DNA of 64,000 nucleotides from JBBWZH01 sp035544115 (lineage in GTDB: Bacteria > Actinomycetota > Actinomycetes > Mycobacteriales > CADCTP01). The position numbers and the translations under genes were made by a program. The stretch lies in contig OY970235.1 in NCBI GenBank assembly GCA_963714145.1, positions 806,001 through 870,000 of the forward strand. Direction: 5' to 3'. Shown here piece by piece: positions 23,610-31,305 of the stretch. Position 1 is the stretch's first letter. Each line of letters begins with the position of its first letter. A model generated the notes under the pieces. It was not told where the DNA came from. It saw only the letters and a program-made list of their open reading frames with translations, and ran no database searches.

Positions 23610-25135
23610 CCACCGGCGCGCCGGCACCGGCGGACGACGGCTCCGCGGGCCCTGGCTCCGCGGGCCCTGGCGGTGTGGGCCACGGCGGTGCGGGTCCTGG
23701 CGGTGCGGACGGTGGCGGCGGCGACCGGGGTTCGGGTCCGGCCGGGGCTGGTCCGGCCGCGGCCGGGCGTCGGGCCGGCGGGAGCGCCAACCGCGGGCAG
23801 CCGCGGCCGCGCGGGTCGCGGGTGGCGAGGTCCGGTGCCGCCGGCGCGCCCCGGCGGCCGGTGGTGCGGCGGCCCCGGCCGGCCGAGCGGCCGCCCGGGC
23901 CACTGCTCGGCCGGGATCTGGAGCTGGAGGTCGGCGCGGTCGCGCACGGCGGCCATTGCGTGGCCAGGTACGAGGGCCGGGTGGTGTTCGTCCGGCACGC
24001 GCTGCCCGGGGAGCGGGTACTGGCCCGGGTCACCGAGGACACTGGCGGCGCGTTCTGCCGGGCCGACGCGGTGGAGGTGCTGCGGCCGGCGGCCGAGCGG
24101 GTCACGCCGCCCTGCCCGCACGCCGGCCCCGGCCGGTGCGGGGGCTGCGACTGGCAGCACGCGTCCGGTCCGGCGCAGCGGGAGCTGAAGGCCGCGGTGG
24201 TCAGTGAGCAGCTGGCCCGGCTGGCCGGCCTGCCCGGGGTGGCCGTCGAGGTGGCGGCGTTGCCCGGCGGCCTGCTCGGCTGGCGCAGCCGGCTGCGGTT
24301 CACGGTGACCCCGGACGGGCGGACCGGGCTGCACCGGCACCGGTCGGCGGAGCTGGAGCCGGTCGCCGAGTGCCCGCTCGGCACGGCCGGGGTGGCGGCG
24401 ACCGGGGCCGGCCGGGCGCTCTGGCCGGGCGCGGCGGCGGTGCAGGTGGTCGCGTCCACCGGCGGTGACCGGGCGATCGTGGTCACCCCGGCCGACCCGG
24501 CCGCGCGGCCCGCGCTGATCGGTGCCGGCAGCGTCCGTGAGCAGGCCGCCGGTCGCGAGTGGACGGTCGCGGCGACCGGGTTCTGGCAGGTGCACCCGGC
24601 CGCCGCCGAGACACTGGCCGGCTGCGTGCTCGAGCAGCTCGCGCCGCGCCCGGGCGAGGTCGTGCTCGATCTCTACGCCGGTGCCGGGCTGTTCGCCGGC
24701 GCGCTGGCCGGCGCGGTCGGCCCGGCCGGCACCGTCGTCGCGATCGAGGCCGACCCGGTGGCCGCGGCCGACGCCGCCGCCAACCTGGCTGACCTGCCCT
24801 GGGTCGAGGTGCGCCGGCTGCGCATCACCCCGGCCCTGATCGAACGGCTCGGCGCGGGTCCCGACCTGGTCGTGCTCGACCCACCGCGGACCGGTGCCGG
24901 GCCGGAGCTGATCGCCGCGCTGCTCGGCGCCGGCCCGCGGGCGGTCGCGTACGTCGCGTGCGACCCGGCGGCACTGGCCCGCGACCTGCGCACGGCCGTC
25001 GCCGCCGGGTACCGGCTGGCCGCGCTTCGCGCGTTCGACCTGTTTCCGATGACCCACCACGTCGAGTGTGTCGCGCTGCTCGTTCCGGCCGGGCCGGCGG
25101 CTCCGGAGCCTACGCGGGGGTCCGCCGAGGGCTGA
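23606..25135 (+). CDS. TRAM-domain class I RNA (uracil-5-)methyltransferase
   Basis: A 509-residue SAM-dependent RNA methyltransferase of the TrmA/RlmD (RumA) family. Residues 1-90 are a Gly/Ala/Arg-rich tail partly encoded by 15-base repeats. A TRAM RNA-binding domain follows (LELEVGAVAHGGHCVARYEG). The iron-sulphur cysteines lie in PCPHAGPGRCGGCDW. The SAM motif is VVLDLYAGAGLFAGAL, the active-site DPPRTGAG follows, and the catalytic nucleophile is the Cys of AYVACDPAALARDL. It methylates uridine C5 in tRNA or rRNA, and the exact site is unknown. It corresponds to the Rv2689c position (recalled). GTG 23606 overlaps the permease stop, so it is coupled to transport genes only by position. Confidence 0.92.
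   Translation: MTTGAPAPADDGSAGPGSAGPGGVGHGGAGPGGADGGGGDRGSGPAGAGPAAAGRRAGGSANRGQPRPRGSRVARSGAAGAPRRPVVRRPRPAERPPGPLLGRDLELEVGAVAHGGHCVARYEGRVVFVRHALPGERVLARVTEDTGGAFCRADAVEVLRPAAERVTPPCPHAGPGRCGGCDWQHASGPAQRELKAAVVSEQLARLAGLPGVAVEVAALPGGLLGWRSRLRFTVTPDGRTGLHRHRSAELEPVAECPLGTAGVAATGAGRALWPGAAAVQVVASTGGDRAIVVTPADPAARPALIGAGSVREQAAGREWTVAATGFWQVHPAAAETLAGCVLEQLAPRPGEVVLDLYAGAGLFAGALAGAVGPAGTVVAIEADPVAAADAAANLADLPWVEVRRLRITPALIERLGAGPDLVVLDPPRTGAGPELIAALLGAGPRAVAYVACDPAALARDLRTAVAAGYRLAALRAFDLFPMTHHVECVALLVPAGPAAPEPTRGSAEG
23639..23713 (+). repeat. Five-unit 15-bp coding tandem repeat
   Basis: Two identical GGCTCCGCGGGCCCT units (23639-23668) are followed by three diverged GGCGGTG-type units in the same 15-base register to 23713. 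They encode Gly-rich pentads near the N-terminus of the RNA methyltransferase. Confidence 0.8.
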
Positions 25136-25158
25136 GCCGCCGGGCCTGGGCCGGCGAG

Positions 25159-25186
25159 TTGTCCACAGGCTGAACCGTTGTCCACA
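25159..25186 (+). promoter_or_regulatory. Paired DnaA boxes, copy 2
   Basis: TTGTCCACA at 25159-25167 and 25178-25186, same orientation, 19 bases apart. Each is an exact match to the actinobacterial DnaA box TTGTCCACA. The pair lies 40-67 bases upstream of the hen1 -10 box, in a 103-base gap. Confidence 0.65.
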
Positions 25187-25225
25187 GATCCTGAATTGCT
25201 GTTTCGGTAGGCACCCTCGGACTAC

Positions 25226-25231
25226 CAGACT
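25226..25231 (+). promoter_or_regulatory. -10 box of the hen1-pnkp operon (leaderless)
   Basis: CAGACT ending 7 bases before GTG 25239, with a weak -35 TTTCGG at 25202-25207 (18-base spacing). No ribosome binding site precedes the GTG. Confidence 0.5.
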
Positions 25232-25238
25232 TGACCGC

Positions 25239-26717
25239 GTGCTGATCACCCTGTCGACCACCCACCAGCCCGCGACCGACCTCGGCTTCCTGCTGCACAA
25301 GCATCCCGACCGGGTGCAGAGCATCGAGTTGCCGGCCGGCACGGCGCACGTGGCGTACCCGGAGGCCGGCTTCGACCGGTGCACGGTGGCGCTGCTGCTG
25401 GAGGTCGACCCGATCGGCCTGGTCCGGGGTGGCAGCACGCTCGCCGAGTACGTCAACGACCGGCCGTACGCGGCGTGCTCGCTGCTCGCGGTCGCGCTCG
25501 GCCGCGCCTTCCGCACCGCGATGACCGGCCGCTGCGACGCCCGTCCCGAGCTGGCCGCGACCGCGCTGCCGCTGCGCGTCCAGGTACCGGCGCTACCGGC
25601 CGGTAGCCCCGAGCTGGTCGGCCGGCTGTTCGAGCCGCTCGGCTGGTCGGTGCAGGCGGCCCCGGTGCCGCTCGACCCGGCATTCCCGGAGTGGGGCGAT
25701 TCCCGGTACGTCGACCTCCGGCTGAGCGGCACGCTGCGGCTCGCCGACGCGCTGCGCCACCTGTACGTACTGCTGCCCGCGCTGGACGGCAGCAAGCACT
25801 ACTGGGTGGGCGCCGACGAGGTCGACAAGCTGCTCCGCGTCGGCGAGGGCTGGCTTGCCGGCCACCCGGAGCGCGCCGTGATCGCCCGCCGCTACCTGGC
25901 GCACCAGTCCGGGCTGGCTCGCGCCGCGCTGGCCCGGATCGCCGACTCCGACGACCTCGATCCCGACCAGCTCGACGACGCGGTGCCCGCCGAGCCCGCC
26001 GACGAGTCGACCGAGCTGGTCGAGCCAGCCGGGTCGGCCGGGTCAGCGGAGGCAGCCGGGTCAGCGGAGACGGCCGAGCCGGTGGCGGCGGCCGAGCCGG
26101 TGGAGCAGGCGCCGCTGCGTGAGCTGCGCCGCGCCGCCGTGCTCGCCGCGCTGCGCGAGGCCGGCGCGGCCCGGGTGCTCGACCTGGGGTGCGGTGACGG
26201 GGTGCTGCTGCGCGCGCTGCTCGCCGACCGGGCGTTCCGCGAGGTGGTCGGCGTCGACGTGTCCGACCGGGCGCTGCGCCAGGCCGAGCGGCGGCTGCGC
26301 CTCGACCGGATGCCCGACGCGATGCGCGAGCGGCTGCGGCTCATCCAGTCCTCGCTGACGTACACCGACGGGCGCCTCACCGGGTACGACGCGGCGGTAC
26401 TGATGGAGGTCATCGAGCACGTCGACCCGCCGCGGCTGGCCTCGCTGGAGCGCGCGGTGTTCGGCTCGGCCCGGCCGGCCACGGTCGTCGTGACTACCCC
26501 GAACGCCGAGTACAACGTCCGGTACGAGGGCCTCGCGGCCGGCGCGATGCGGCATCCCGACCACCGGTTCGAGTGGGGCCGGGCCGAGTTCGCCGGCTGG
26601 GCCGACCGGGTCGCGGCCGGGTACGGCTACGCGGTGCAGGTCCGTCCGGTGGGCCCGGTGGACGCGGCTGTCGGCGCGGCCACCCAGCTGGCCCTGTTCA
26701 GCCGGGAGCGGACATGA
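25239..26717 (+). CDS. hen1: 3'-terminal RNA ribose 2'-O-methyltransferase Hen1
   Basis: A 492-residue bacterial Hen1. The N-terminal half (LITLSTTHQPATDLGFLLHK onward) is the bacterial-specific domain that activates Pnkp's ligase. A Glu/Ala/Ser-rich linker with two 18-base repeats lies near residues 250-285. The C-terminal methyltransferase has the SAM site VLDLGCGDGVLLRALL, the metal-binding MEVIEHVD (Glu, Glu, His) and a later His in DHRFEWG. Hen1 adds a 2'-O-methyl to the 3' end of cleaved RNA before Pnkp seals it, so the repaired tRNA resists recutting by ribotoxins. GTG 25239 is set by the -10 box, the family's usual first residues, and the downstream ATGA coupling to pnkp. Confidence 0.95.
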   Translation: MLITLSTTHQPATDLGFLLHKHPDRVQSIELPAGTAHVAYPEAGFDRCTVALLLEVDPIGLVRGGSTLAEYVNDRPYAACSLLAVALGRAFRTAMTGRCDARPELAATALPLRVQVPALPAGSPELVGRLFEPLGWSVQAAPVPLDPAFPEWGDSRYVDLRLSGTLRLADALRHLYVLLPALDGSKHYWVGADEVDKLLRVGEGWLAGHPERAVIARRYLAHQSGLARAALARIADSDDLDPDQLDDAVPAEPADESTELVEPAGSAGSAEAAGSAETAEPVAAAEPVEQAPLRELRRAAVLAALREAGAARVLDLGCGDGVLLRALLADRAFREVVGVDVSDRALRQAERRLRLDRMPDAMRERLRLIQSSLTYTDGRLTGYDAAVLMEVIEHVDPPRLASLERAVFGSARPATVVVTTPNAEYNVRYEGLAAGAMRHPDHRFEWGRAEFAGWADRVAAGYGYAVQVRPVGPVDAAVGAATQLALFSRERT

Positions 26718-29356
26718 GCGAGCTCGTGTCTCATGACGGGTCCGAGCGCCAGCGAGGAGCCGGCATGAGTGGGCCGGCGACGCCCCGCGTCCTGGAGCTG
26801 CCGGAGCTGGCGCTGGTCGTGCTGGTCGGCGTCTCCGGTTCGGGCAAGTCCACGTTCGCGCGCCGGGTGTTCGCGCCGACGCAGGTGCTTTCCAGCGACT
26901 TCTGCCGCGGCCTGGTCGCCGACGACGAGAACGACCAGTCCGCCACCGGGGACGCGTTCGACGTCCTGCACTTCATCGCCGGCAAGCGGCTGGTCGCCGG
27001 CCGGCTCACGGTGGTCGACGCCACCAACGTCCTGCCGGACGCGCGCGCCGGCCTGATCGAGCTGGCCCGGTCGCACAACGTGCTGCCGGTGGCGATCGTG
27101 CTCGACCTGCCCGAGCGGGTCTGCGCCGAGCGCAACCGCGACCGCCCCGACCGCGACCTGCCCCGGCACGTGCTGCGCCGCCAGCACGACCAGCTGCGCC
27201 GGGCGCTGCGGACGCTGTCCCGGGAGGGCTTCCGGCATGTCCAGGTGCTCAGCTCGGTCGACGAGATCGACGCCGCGACGGTCGCGCTGCAGCCGCTGTA
27301 CACCGATCTGCGCACCGAGACCGGGCCGTTCGATGCGATCGGCGACGTGCACGGCTGCCGCGCCGAGCTCGAACAGCTGCTCGGTCAGCTCGGGTACGCG
27401 ATCGAGCGGGATGACGCCGGCCACCCGGTCGGCGCCGCGCACCCGGCCGGTCGCCGCGTGGTGTTCCTCGGCGACCTCGTCGACCGCGGGCCGGACACGC
27501 CCGGCGTGCTCCGGCTGGCGATGGGCATGGTCGCCGCCGGCACCGCGCTGGCGGTGCCCGGCAACCACGAGCAGAAGCTGCTGCGCGCGCTGCGCGGCCG
27601 GCAGGTCACGGTCTCGCACGGGCTGGCCGAGTCGCTGGCCCAGCTCGCCGATGAGCCGGCGGAATTCCGCGCCGCCGTCGTCGACTTCCTGGACGGGCTG
27701 ATCAGCCACTACGTGCTGGACGGCGGCAAGCTGGTGGTCGCGCACGCCGGCCTCAAGCAGGAGTACCACAACCGCTCGTCCCGCCGGGTCCGCGACTTCG
27801 CCCTGTACGGCCAGACCACCGGCGAGACCGACGAGTACGGCCTGCCGGTGCGGTACCCGTGGGCCGCCGACTACCGCGGCCGCGCGACCGTCCTCTATGG
27901 ACACACCCCGGTCCCGGAGCCGGAGTGGCTGAACAACACGCTCTGCCTCGACACCGGCTGCGTCTTCGGTGGCCGGCTCACCGCGCTGCGCTACCCCGAG
28001 CGTGAGCTGGTCTCGGTCCCCGCCAGCAAGGTCTGGTACGAACCCGTCCGCCCGCTGGTCCCGGAGGCACCGGCCGGCGCGCCGGGCACAGGTGCGGGAG
28101 TCGTGCCCCGCCGTGAGCCCGACCTGCTGGACATCGACGACGTCCTCGGCAACCGGGGCGTCGAGACCGCCGAGCGCGGCCGGATCACGATCAAGGCGGA
28201 GAACGCGGCCGCCGCGCTGGAGGTGATGAGCCGGTTCGCGGTCGATCCGCGCTGGCTGCTCTACCTGCCGCCCACCATGTCGCCGGCACCGACCTCGCGG
28301 TACCCCGACCTGCTCGAGCACCCGGCCGAGGCGTTCGCCGGCTACCGGTCCGAGGGCATCACCCGGGTGATCTGCGAGGAGAAGCACATGGGCTCCCGCG
28401 CGGTGCTGCTGGTCTGCCGCGACGAGGCTGCCGCTCAGGCCCGGTTCGGCGGGCCCGGCGGCACCGGCGCCGTCTACACCCGCACCGGCCGGCCGTTCTT
28501 CGATCCACCCGGCACCGAGGAGCTGCTGGCCCGGGTACGCGCGGCCGCCACCGAGGCCGGCCTCTGGGACGAGCTGGCCACCGGCTGGCTGCTGTTCGAC
28601 GCGGAGCTGATGCCCTGGTCGGTGAAGGCCGGTGACCTGATCCGCCGGCAGTACGCCGCGGTCGGCGCCGCCGCGGGTGCCGCCCTGCCGGCCGCGGTCG
28701 GTGTGCTCGACCAGGTCGCCGCCCGCGGCCTCGACGTGTCCGAGCTCGCCGGCCGCACCCGGCGGCGCACCGAGAACGCGGCCCGGTTCGCCGCGGCGTA
28801 CCGGCGGTACTGCTGGCCGACCACCGGCCTGGCTGGCGTCCGGCTCGCGCCGTTCCAGCTGCTCGCCGCCGAGGGCGCCAGCTTCACCGAGCGCGAGCAC
28901 GAGTGGCACCTCGGCATCGCCGCCCGGCTCGCCGCGGCGGCACCCGATCTGATCGGCGTCACCCGGCACCACGTGGTCGACCTCGGGGACGCGGCGGCCG
29001 AGGCCGCGGCGACGGTCTGGTGGGAGGACCTGACCGGCGCCGGCGGCGAGGGCATGGTGGTGAAGCCGGTGGCCGGCCTGGCCCGGGGCAGCCGCGGGCT
29101 GGCGCAGCCGGGCGTGAAGTGTCGCGGCCGGGAGTACCTGCGGATCATCTACGGCCCCGACTACCTGGAGCCGGCCAACCTGTCCCGGCTGCGTGAGCGG
29201 AACCTGTCCCGCAAGCGGTCGCTGGCCATCCGCGAGTACGCCCTCGGCGTGGAGGCGCTGGCCCGGGCCGCTCGCGGCGAGCCGCTCTGGCGGGTACACG
29301 AGTGCGTCTTCGGCGTGCTCGCGCTGGAGTCCGAGCCGGTCGACCCGCGGCTATGA
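26714..29356 (+). CDS. pnkp: Polynucleotide kinase-phosphatase-ligase Pnkp
   Basis: An 880-residue three-domain RNA-repair enzyme. Domain 1 (about 35-200) is a 5'-OH kinase with P-loop GVSGSGKST at 39-47. Domain 2 (about 210-480) is a metallophosphatase (GDVHG, GDLVDRG, GNHE) that removes 2',3'-cyclic or 3' phosphates. Domain 3 (about 510-880) is an adenylyltransferase/ligase with the nucleophile Lys in EEKHMGS (about 557) and EGMVVKP near 780. With Hen1 it heals and seals tRNA cut by toxins. ATG 26714 overlaps the hen1 stop (ATGA). ATG 26765, with GAGGAG upstream, is a good alternative start. All key motifs are intact. Confidence 0.95.
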   Translation: MSELVSHDGSERQRGAGMSGPATPRVLELPELALVVLVGVSGSGKSTFARRVFAPTQVLSSDFCRGLVADDENDQSATGDAFDVLHFIAGKRLVAGRLTVVDATNVLPDARAGLIELARSHNVLPVAIVLDLPERVCAERNRDRPDRDLPRHVLRRQHDQLRRALRTLSREGFRHVQVLSSVDEIDAATVALQPLYTDLRTETGPFDAIGDVHGCRAELEQLLGQLGYAIERDDAGHPVGAAHPAGRRVVFLGDLVDRGPDTPGVLRLAMGMVAAGTALAVPGNHEQKLLRALRGRQVTVSHGLAESLAQLADEPAEFRAAVVDFLDGLISHYVLDGGKLVVAHAGLKQEYHNRSSRRVRDFALYGQTTGETDEYGLPVRYPWAADYRGRATVLYGHTPVPEPEWLNNTLCLDTGCVFGGRLTALRYPERELVSVPASKVWYEPVRPLVPEAPAGAPGTGAGVVPRREPDLLDIDDVLGNRGVETAERGRITIKAENAAAALEVMSRFAVDPRWLLYLPPTMSPAPTSRYPDLLEHPAEAFAGYRSEGITRVICEEKHMGSRAVLLVCRDEAAAQARFGGPGGTGAVYTRTGRPFFDPPGTEELLARVRAAATEAGLWDELATGWLLFDAELMPWSVKAGDLIRRQYAAVGAAAGAALPAAVGVLDQVAARGLDVSELAGRTRRRTENAARFAAAYRRYCWPTTGLAGVRLAPFQLLAAEGASFTEREHEWHLGIAARLAAAAPDLIGVTRHHVVDLGDAAAEAAATVWWEDLTGAGGEGMVVKPVAGLARGSRGLAQPGVKCRGREYLRIIYGPDYLEPANLSRLRERNLSRKRSLAIREYALGVEALARAARGEPLWRVHECVFGVLALESEPVDPRL

Positions 29357-29395
29357 CCAGCCGCCTCGTCCATGGCTGGGGCCTGCGGCGGCGGG

Positions 29396-29401
29396 CAGGA
29401 T
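29396..29401 (+). promoter_or_regulatory. -10-like box before the 122-residue gene
   Basis: CAGGAT ending 6 bases before ATG 29408, 40 bases after the pnkp stop. Confidence 0.4.
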
Positions 29402-29407
29402 GGTGGC

Positions 29408-29776
29408 ATGACCGGGTCGCTGCCGCCGCACTGGCCGCCCGCCGTGCTGCCGCCAGCCAGCGAGGAGTGGGCGGCCAGCGCGGTCAGCTGGCTGCTCGAC
29501 CAGGTGCCGGGGGAGTACCGGGCGTACGAGGTGCTGCGCCGGCACCCGGTGCTGCTGTCCCGGTTCGCGGTCAGCTATGTGGAGGCCTGCTTGCAGGCGG
29601 CCCGGCAGGGCTGGCGGAGCCTGCGCCGCGACCTGGGCGGCGAGCTGCCGCCCGAGGTGCTGGAGACGGCGATGACCGCGTACGAGCGGGAGGGCGCCCG
29701 GCTGGCCGAGCTGGCCCGCTCGGTCGCCGCCGTGGACGCCGCCCTGCACGGCCGTCGCTGGCACCCGCAGATCTAG
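29408..29776 (+). CDS. Hypothetical 122-residue protein downstream of pnkp
   Basis: Not recognised. It is a soluble, probably all-helical protein: a Pro-rich start (SLPPHWPPAVLPPASEEW), then helices AASAVSWLLDQVPGEYRAY, VLLSRFAVSYVEACLQAARQ, LPPEVLETAMTAYEREGARL and ELARSVAAVDAALHG, ending RRWHPQI. No Cys cluster, signal peptide or membrane segment. Codon use matches its neighbours, with GC-ending codons throughout, so it is a real gene rather than a shadow. It starts 51 bases after the pnkp stop on the same strand and may be cotranscribed with hen1-pnkp or use its own CAGGAT box. A role in RNA repair would be inference from position only. Confidence 0.75.
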   Translation: MTGSLPPHWPPAVLPPASEEWAASAVSWLLDQVPGEYRAYEVLRRHPVLLSRFAVSYVEACLQAARQGWRSLRRDLGGELPPEVLETAMTAYEREGARLAELARSVAAVDAALHGRRWHPQI

Positions 29777-29886
29777 CCGCGCCGCCCATGTCCGGCGCCG
29801 CGGCCCGCTGCGGCCCGATCCGGCCGGGCCGGCCGGGGCTGCCACGGCCGGGGCCGCCACTGCCGGGATCAGCCCGGCGGCCGGGA

Positions 29887-31071
29887 TCAGCCGGCGGCCG
29901 GCTGGGCCCGGTCCGGCTCGCGCAGTACGACGGCGACCGCGCCGAGCACCTCCGAGCGGTCGCCGAGTTCGCCGCCGAGCACCTCGACCGCGTCCACCGA
30001 CGGTCGCACGGCGGACCGGCGCAGGGCCCGGCGCAGCGGCTCGAGCAGCACGTCACCGGCGCGGCCCAGTTCGCCGCCGACCACGATCCGGCGCGGGTTG
30101 ACGAGGTTCACCAGGCCGCCGGCGGCCACCCCGAGGTGCGCGCCGGCGTCCGCGACGATCCGCCGGGCGCCCGGGTCGCCGGCCGCGGCCAGCGCGACCA
30201 CCTGCTCGATGCTGTCCAGCTCGCCGTGGGTCCGGCGCAGCGCGGCGACCAGTGCGGCCCCGCCGGCGACCAGTTCGAGGCAGCCCCGGTTGCCGCACCG
30301 GCACACATCGCCCTGGTCGTCCAGGGTCACGTGGCCGATCTCGCCGGCCAGCCCGACCACCCCCCGGAACAGCCGGCCGTCGATCACCAGCCCGGCGCCG
30401 ATGCCGGTGGCCGCCTTGATGTACGCGATGGTGTCCAGCCCGCGGCCGGCGCCCCAGAGGTACTCGGCCAGCGCGCCCAGGTTCGCGTCGTTGTCCACGA
30501 TCACCGGCCGGCCGAGCCGGCTCGCGAGGTCCTCACCGGCGGCCAGCCCGGCCCACTCCGGCAGGATGTTCGATGCGGCCACCTGGCCGGAGCGGTGGTC
30601 CACCGGGGCGGGCAGGCCGAGCCCGACGCCGACGACGGTGTCCAGCTCAGCGTCGGCCGCGGCCAGTGCCGTGCAGACCAGGTTCGCCGCCCGGTCCAGC
30701 ACCTCGTGCGCCGCCGTACCGCGGTCGAGGCGCACCGAGCGCTCGCCGAGCACCTGGTGACCGAGGTCGGCGACGGCCACCCGCAGGTGCGTGCGGCCGA
30801 CGTCCACGCCTACCGCCAGCCCCGCCAGCGGGGCCAGCCGGACCAGCGCGGCCGGCCGGCCACCACCGGGCCCGGTCGGCGCCGCCGCGCCGGCCTCCAC
30901 CACCAGGCCGGATTCGATCAGCGCGGACAGCGCCGCGGACACGGTCGCCCGGGACAGCCGGGTGGTGTTGGCCACCTCAGCCCGGGTGGCCGGGCCGAGC
31001 AGCCGCAGCGCGTCCACGATCCGCCGCCCGGCGCCGCGGGCCGGTGGGGGAGTGAGACCGCGCGGGGACAT
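29887..31071 (-). CDS. ROK-family transcriptional repressor (XylR-like)
   Basis: A 394-residue ROK regulator. An N-terminal winged helix (RRIVDALRLLGPATRAEVAN, TRLSRATVSAALSALIESG) is followed by a sugar-kinase-like domain with VGVDVGRTHLRVAVADLG, NDANLGALAEYLWG, the zinc motif GHVTLDDQGDVCRCGNRGC, and GGELG. The kinase fold senses sugar, and the zinc site supports inducer binding. It is divergent from a xylose-type ABC operon it probably represses. I chose ATG 31071 because TTGACA and a -10 GACGAT ending 6 bases upstream fit a leaderless start. A TTG at 31107 is the alternative. The 3' gap (29777-29886) is GC-rich, with a repeated gccgggatcagcc element and no gene. Confidence 0.92.
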   Translation of the reverse strand: MSPRGLTPPPARGAGRRIVDALRLLGPATRAEVANTTRLSRATVSAALSALIESGLVVEAGAAAPTGPGGGRPAALVRLAPLAGLAVGVDVGRTHLRVAVADLGHQVLGERSVRLDRGTAAHEVLDRAANLVCTALAAADAELDTVVGVGLGLPAPVDHRSGQVAASNILPEWAGLAAGEDLASRLGRPVIVDNDANLGALAEYLWGAGRGLDTIAYIKAATGIGAGLVIDGRLFRGVVGLAGEIGHVTLDDQGDVCRCGNRGCLELVAGGAALVAALRRTHGELDSIEQVVALAAAGDPGARRIVADAGAHLGVAAGGLVNLVNPRRIVVGGELGRAGDVLLEPLRRALRRSAVRPSVDAVEVLGGELGDRSEVLGAVAVVLREPDRAQPAAG

Positions 31072-31096
31072 GGCGGGATCGTCCGTTCTATCGACG

Positions 31097-31227
31097 ACCT
31101 CTGTCAAGACTAGACATAACTACGGCCGCATACCCGTCCTAGTGTCGCCTCAAGCGCTTTCACATCTACCTTGTTCGGTTCAGCAACCGCTCCCACATCA
31201 CGGTTTCGTCAACCTCTTGACAGAGGT
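31097..31227. promoter_or_regulatory. Divergent ROK/ABC promoters with inverted operators
   Basis: ACCTCTGTCAAG (31097-31108) and CTTGACAGAGGT (31216-31227) are perfect 12-base inverted copies. Each contains the -35 TTGACA of one promoter: minus strand 31107-31102 with -10 GACGAT at 31083-31078, and plus strand 31217-31222 with -10-like CAATGT at 31241-31246. The right copy also forms ACCTCT-TGAC-AGAGGT. These are probable ROK operators. Confidence 0.62.
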
Positions 31228-31305
31228 GTGACGCAGCCACCAATGTTCCCGCCATCGCAACGTGTCGCTGCCCCTGCGGGTCCGTCCGCAGTTCTTGGAG
31301 GTCAG

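Noticed and set aside
23225..25795. 856-codon open frame antisense to the RNA methyltransferase and hen1
   Set aside because: It spans the promoter gap and both real genes, and its translation is Arg/Pro/Gly-rich without family motifs.
26627..29299. 890-codon open frame antisense to pnkp
   Set aside because: A GC-rich shadow frame. It lacks recognisable domains and a start signal, while the opposite strand encodes all Pnkp catalytic motifs.
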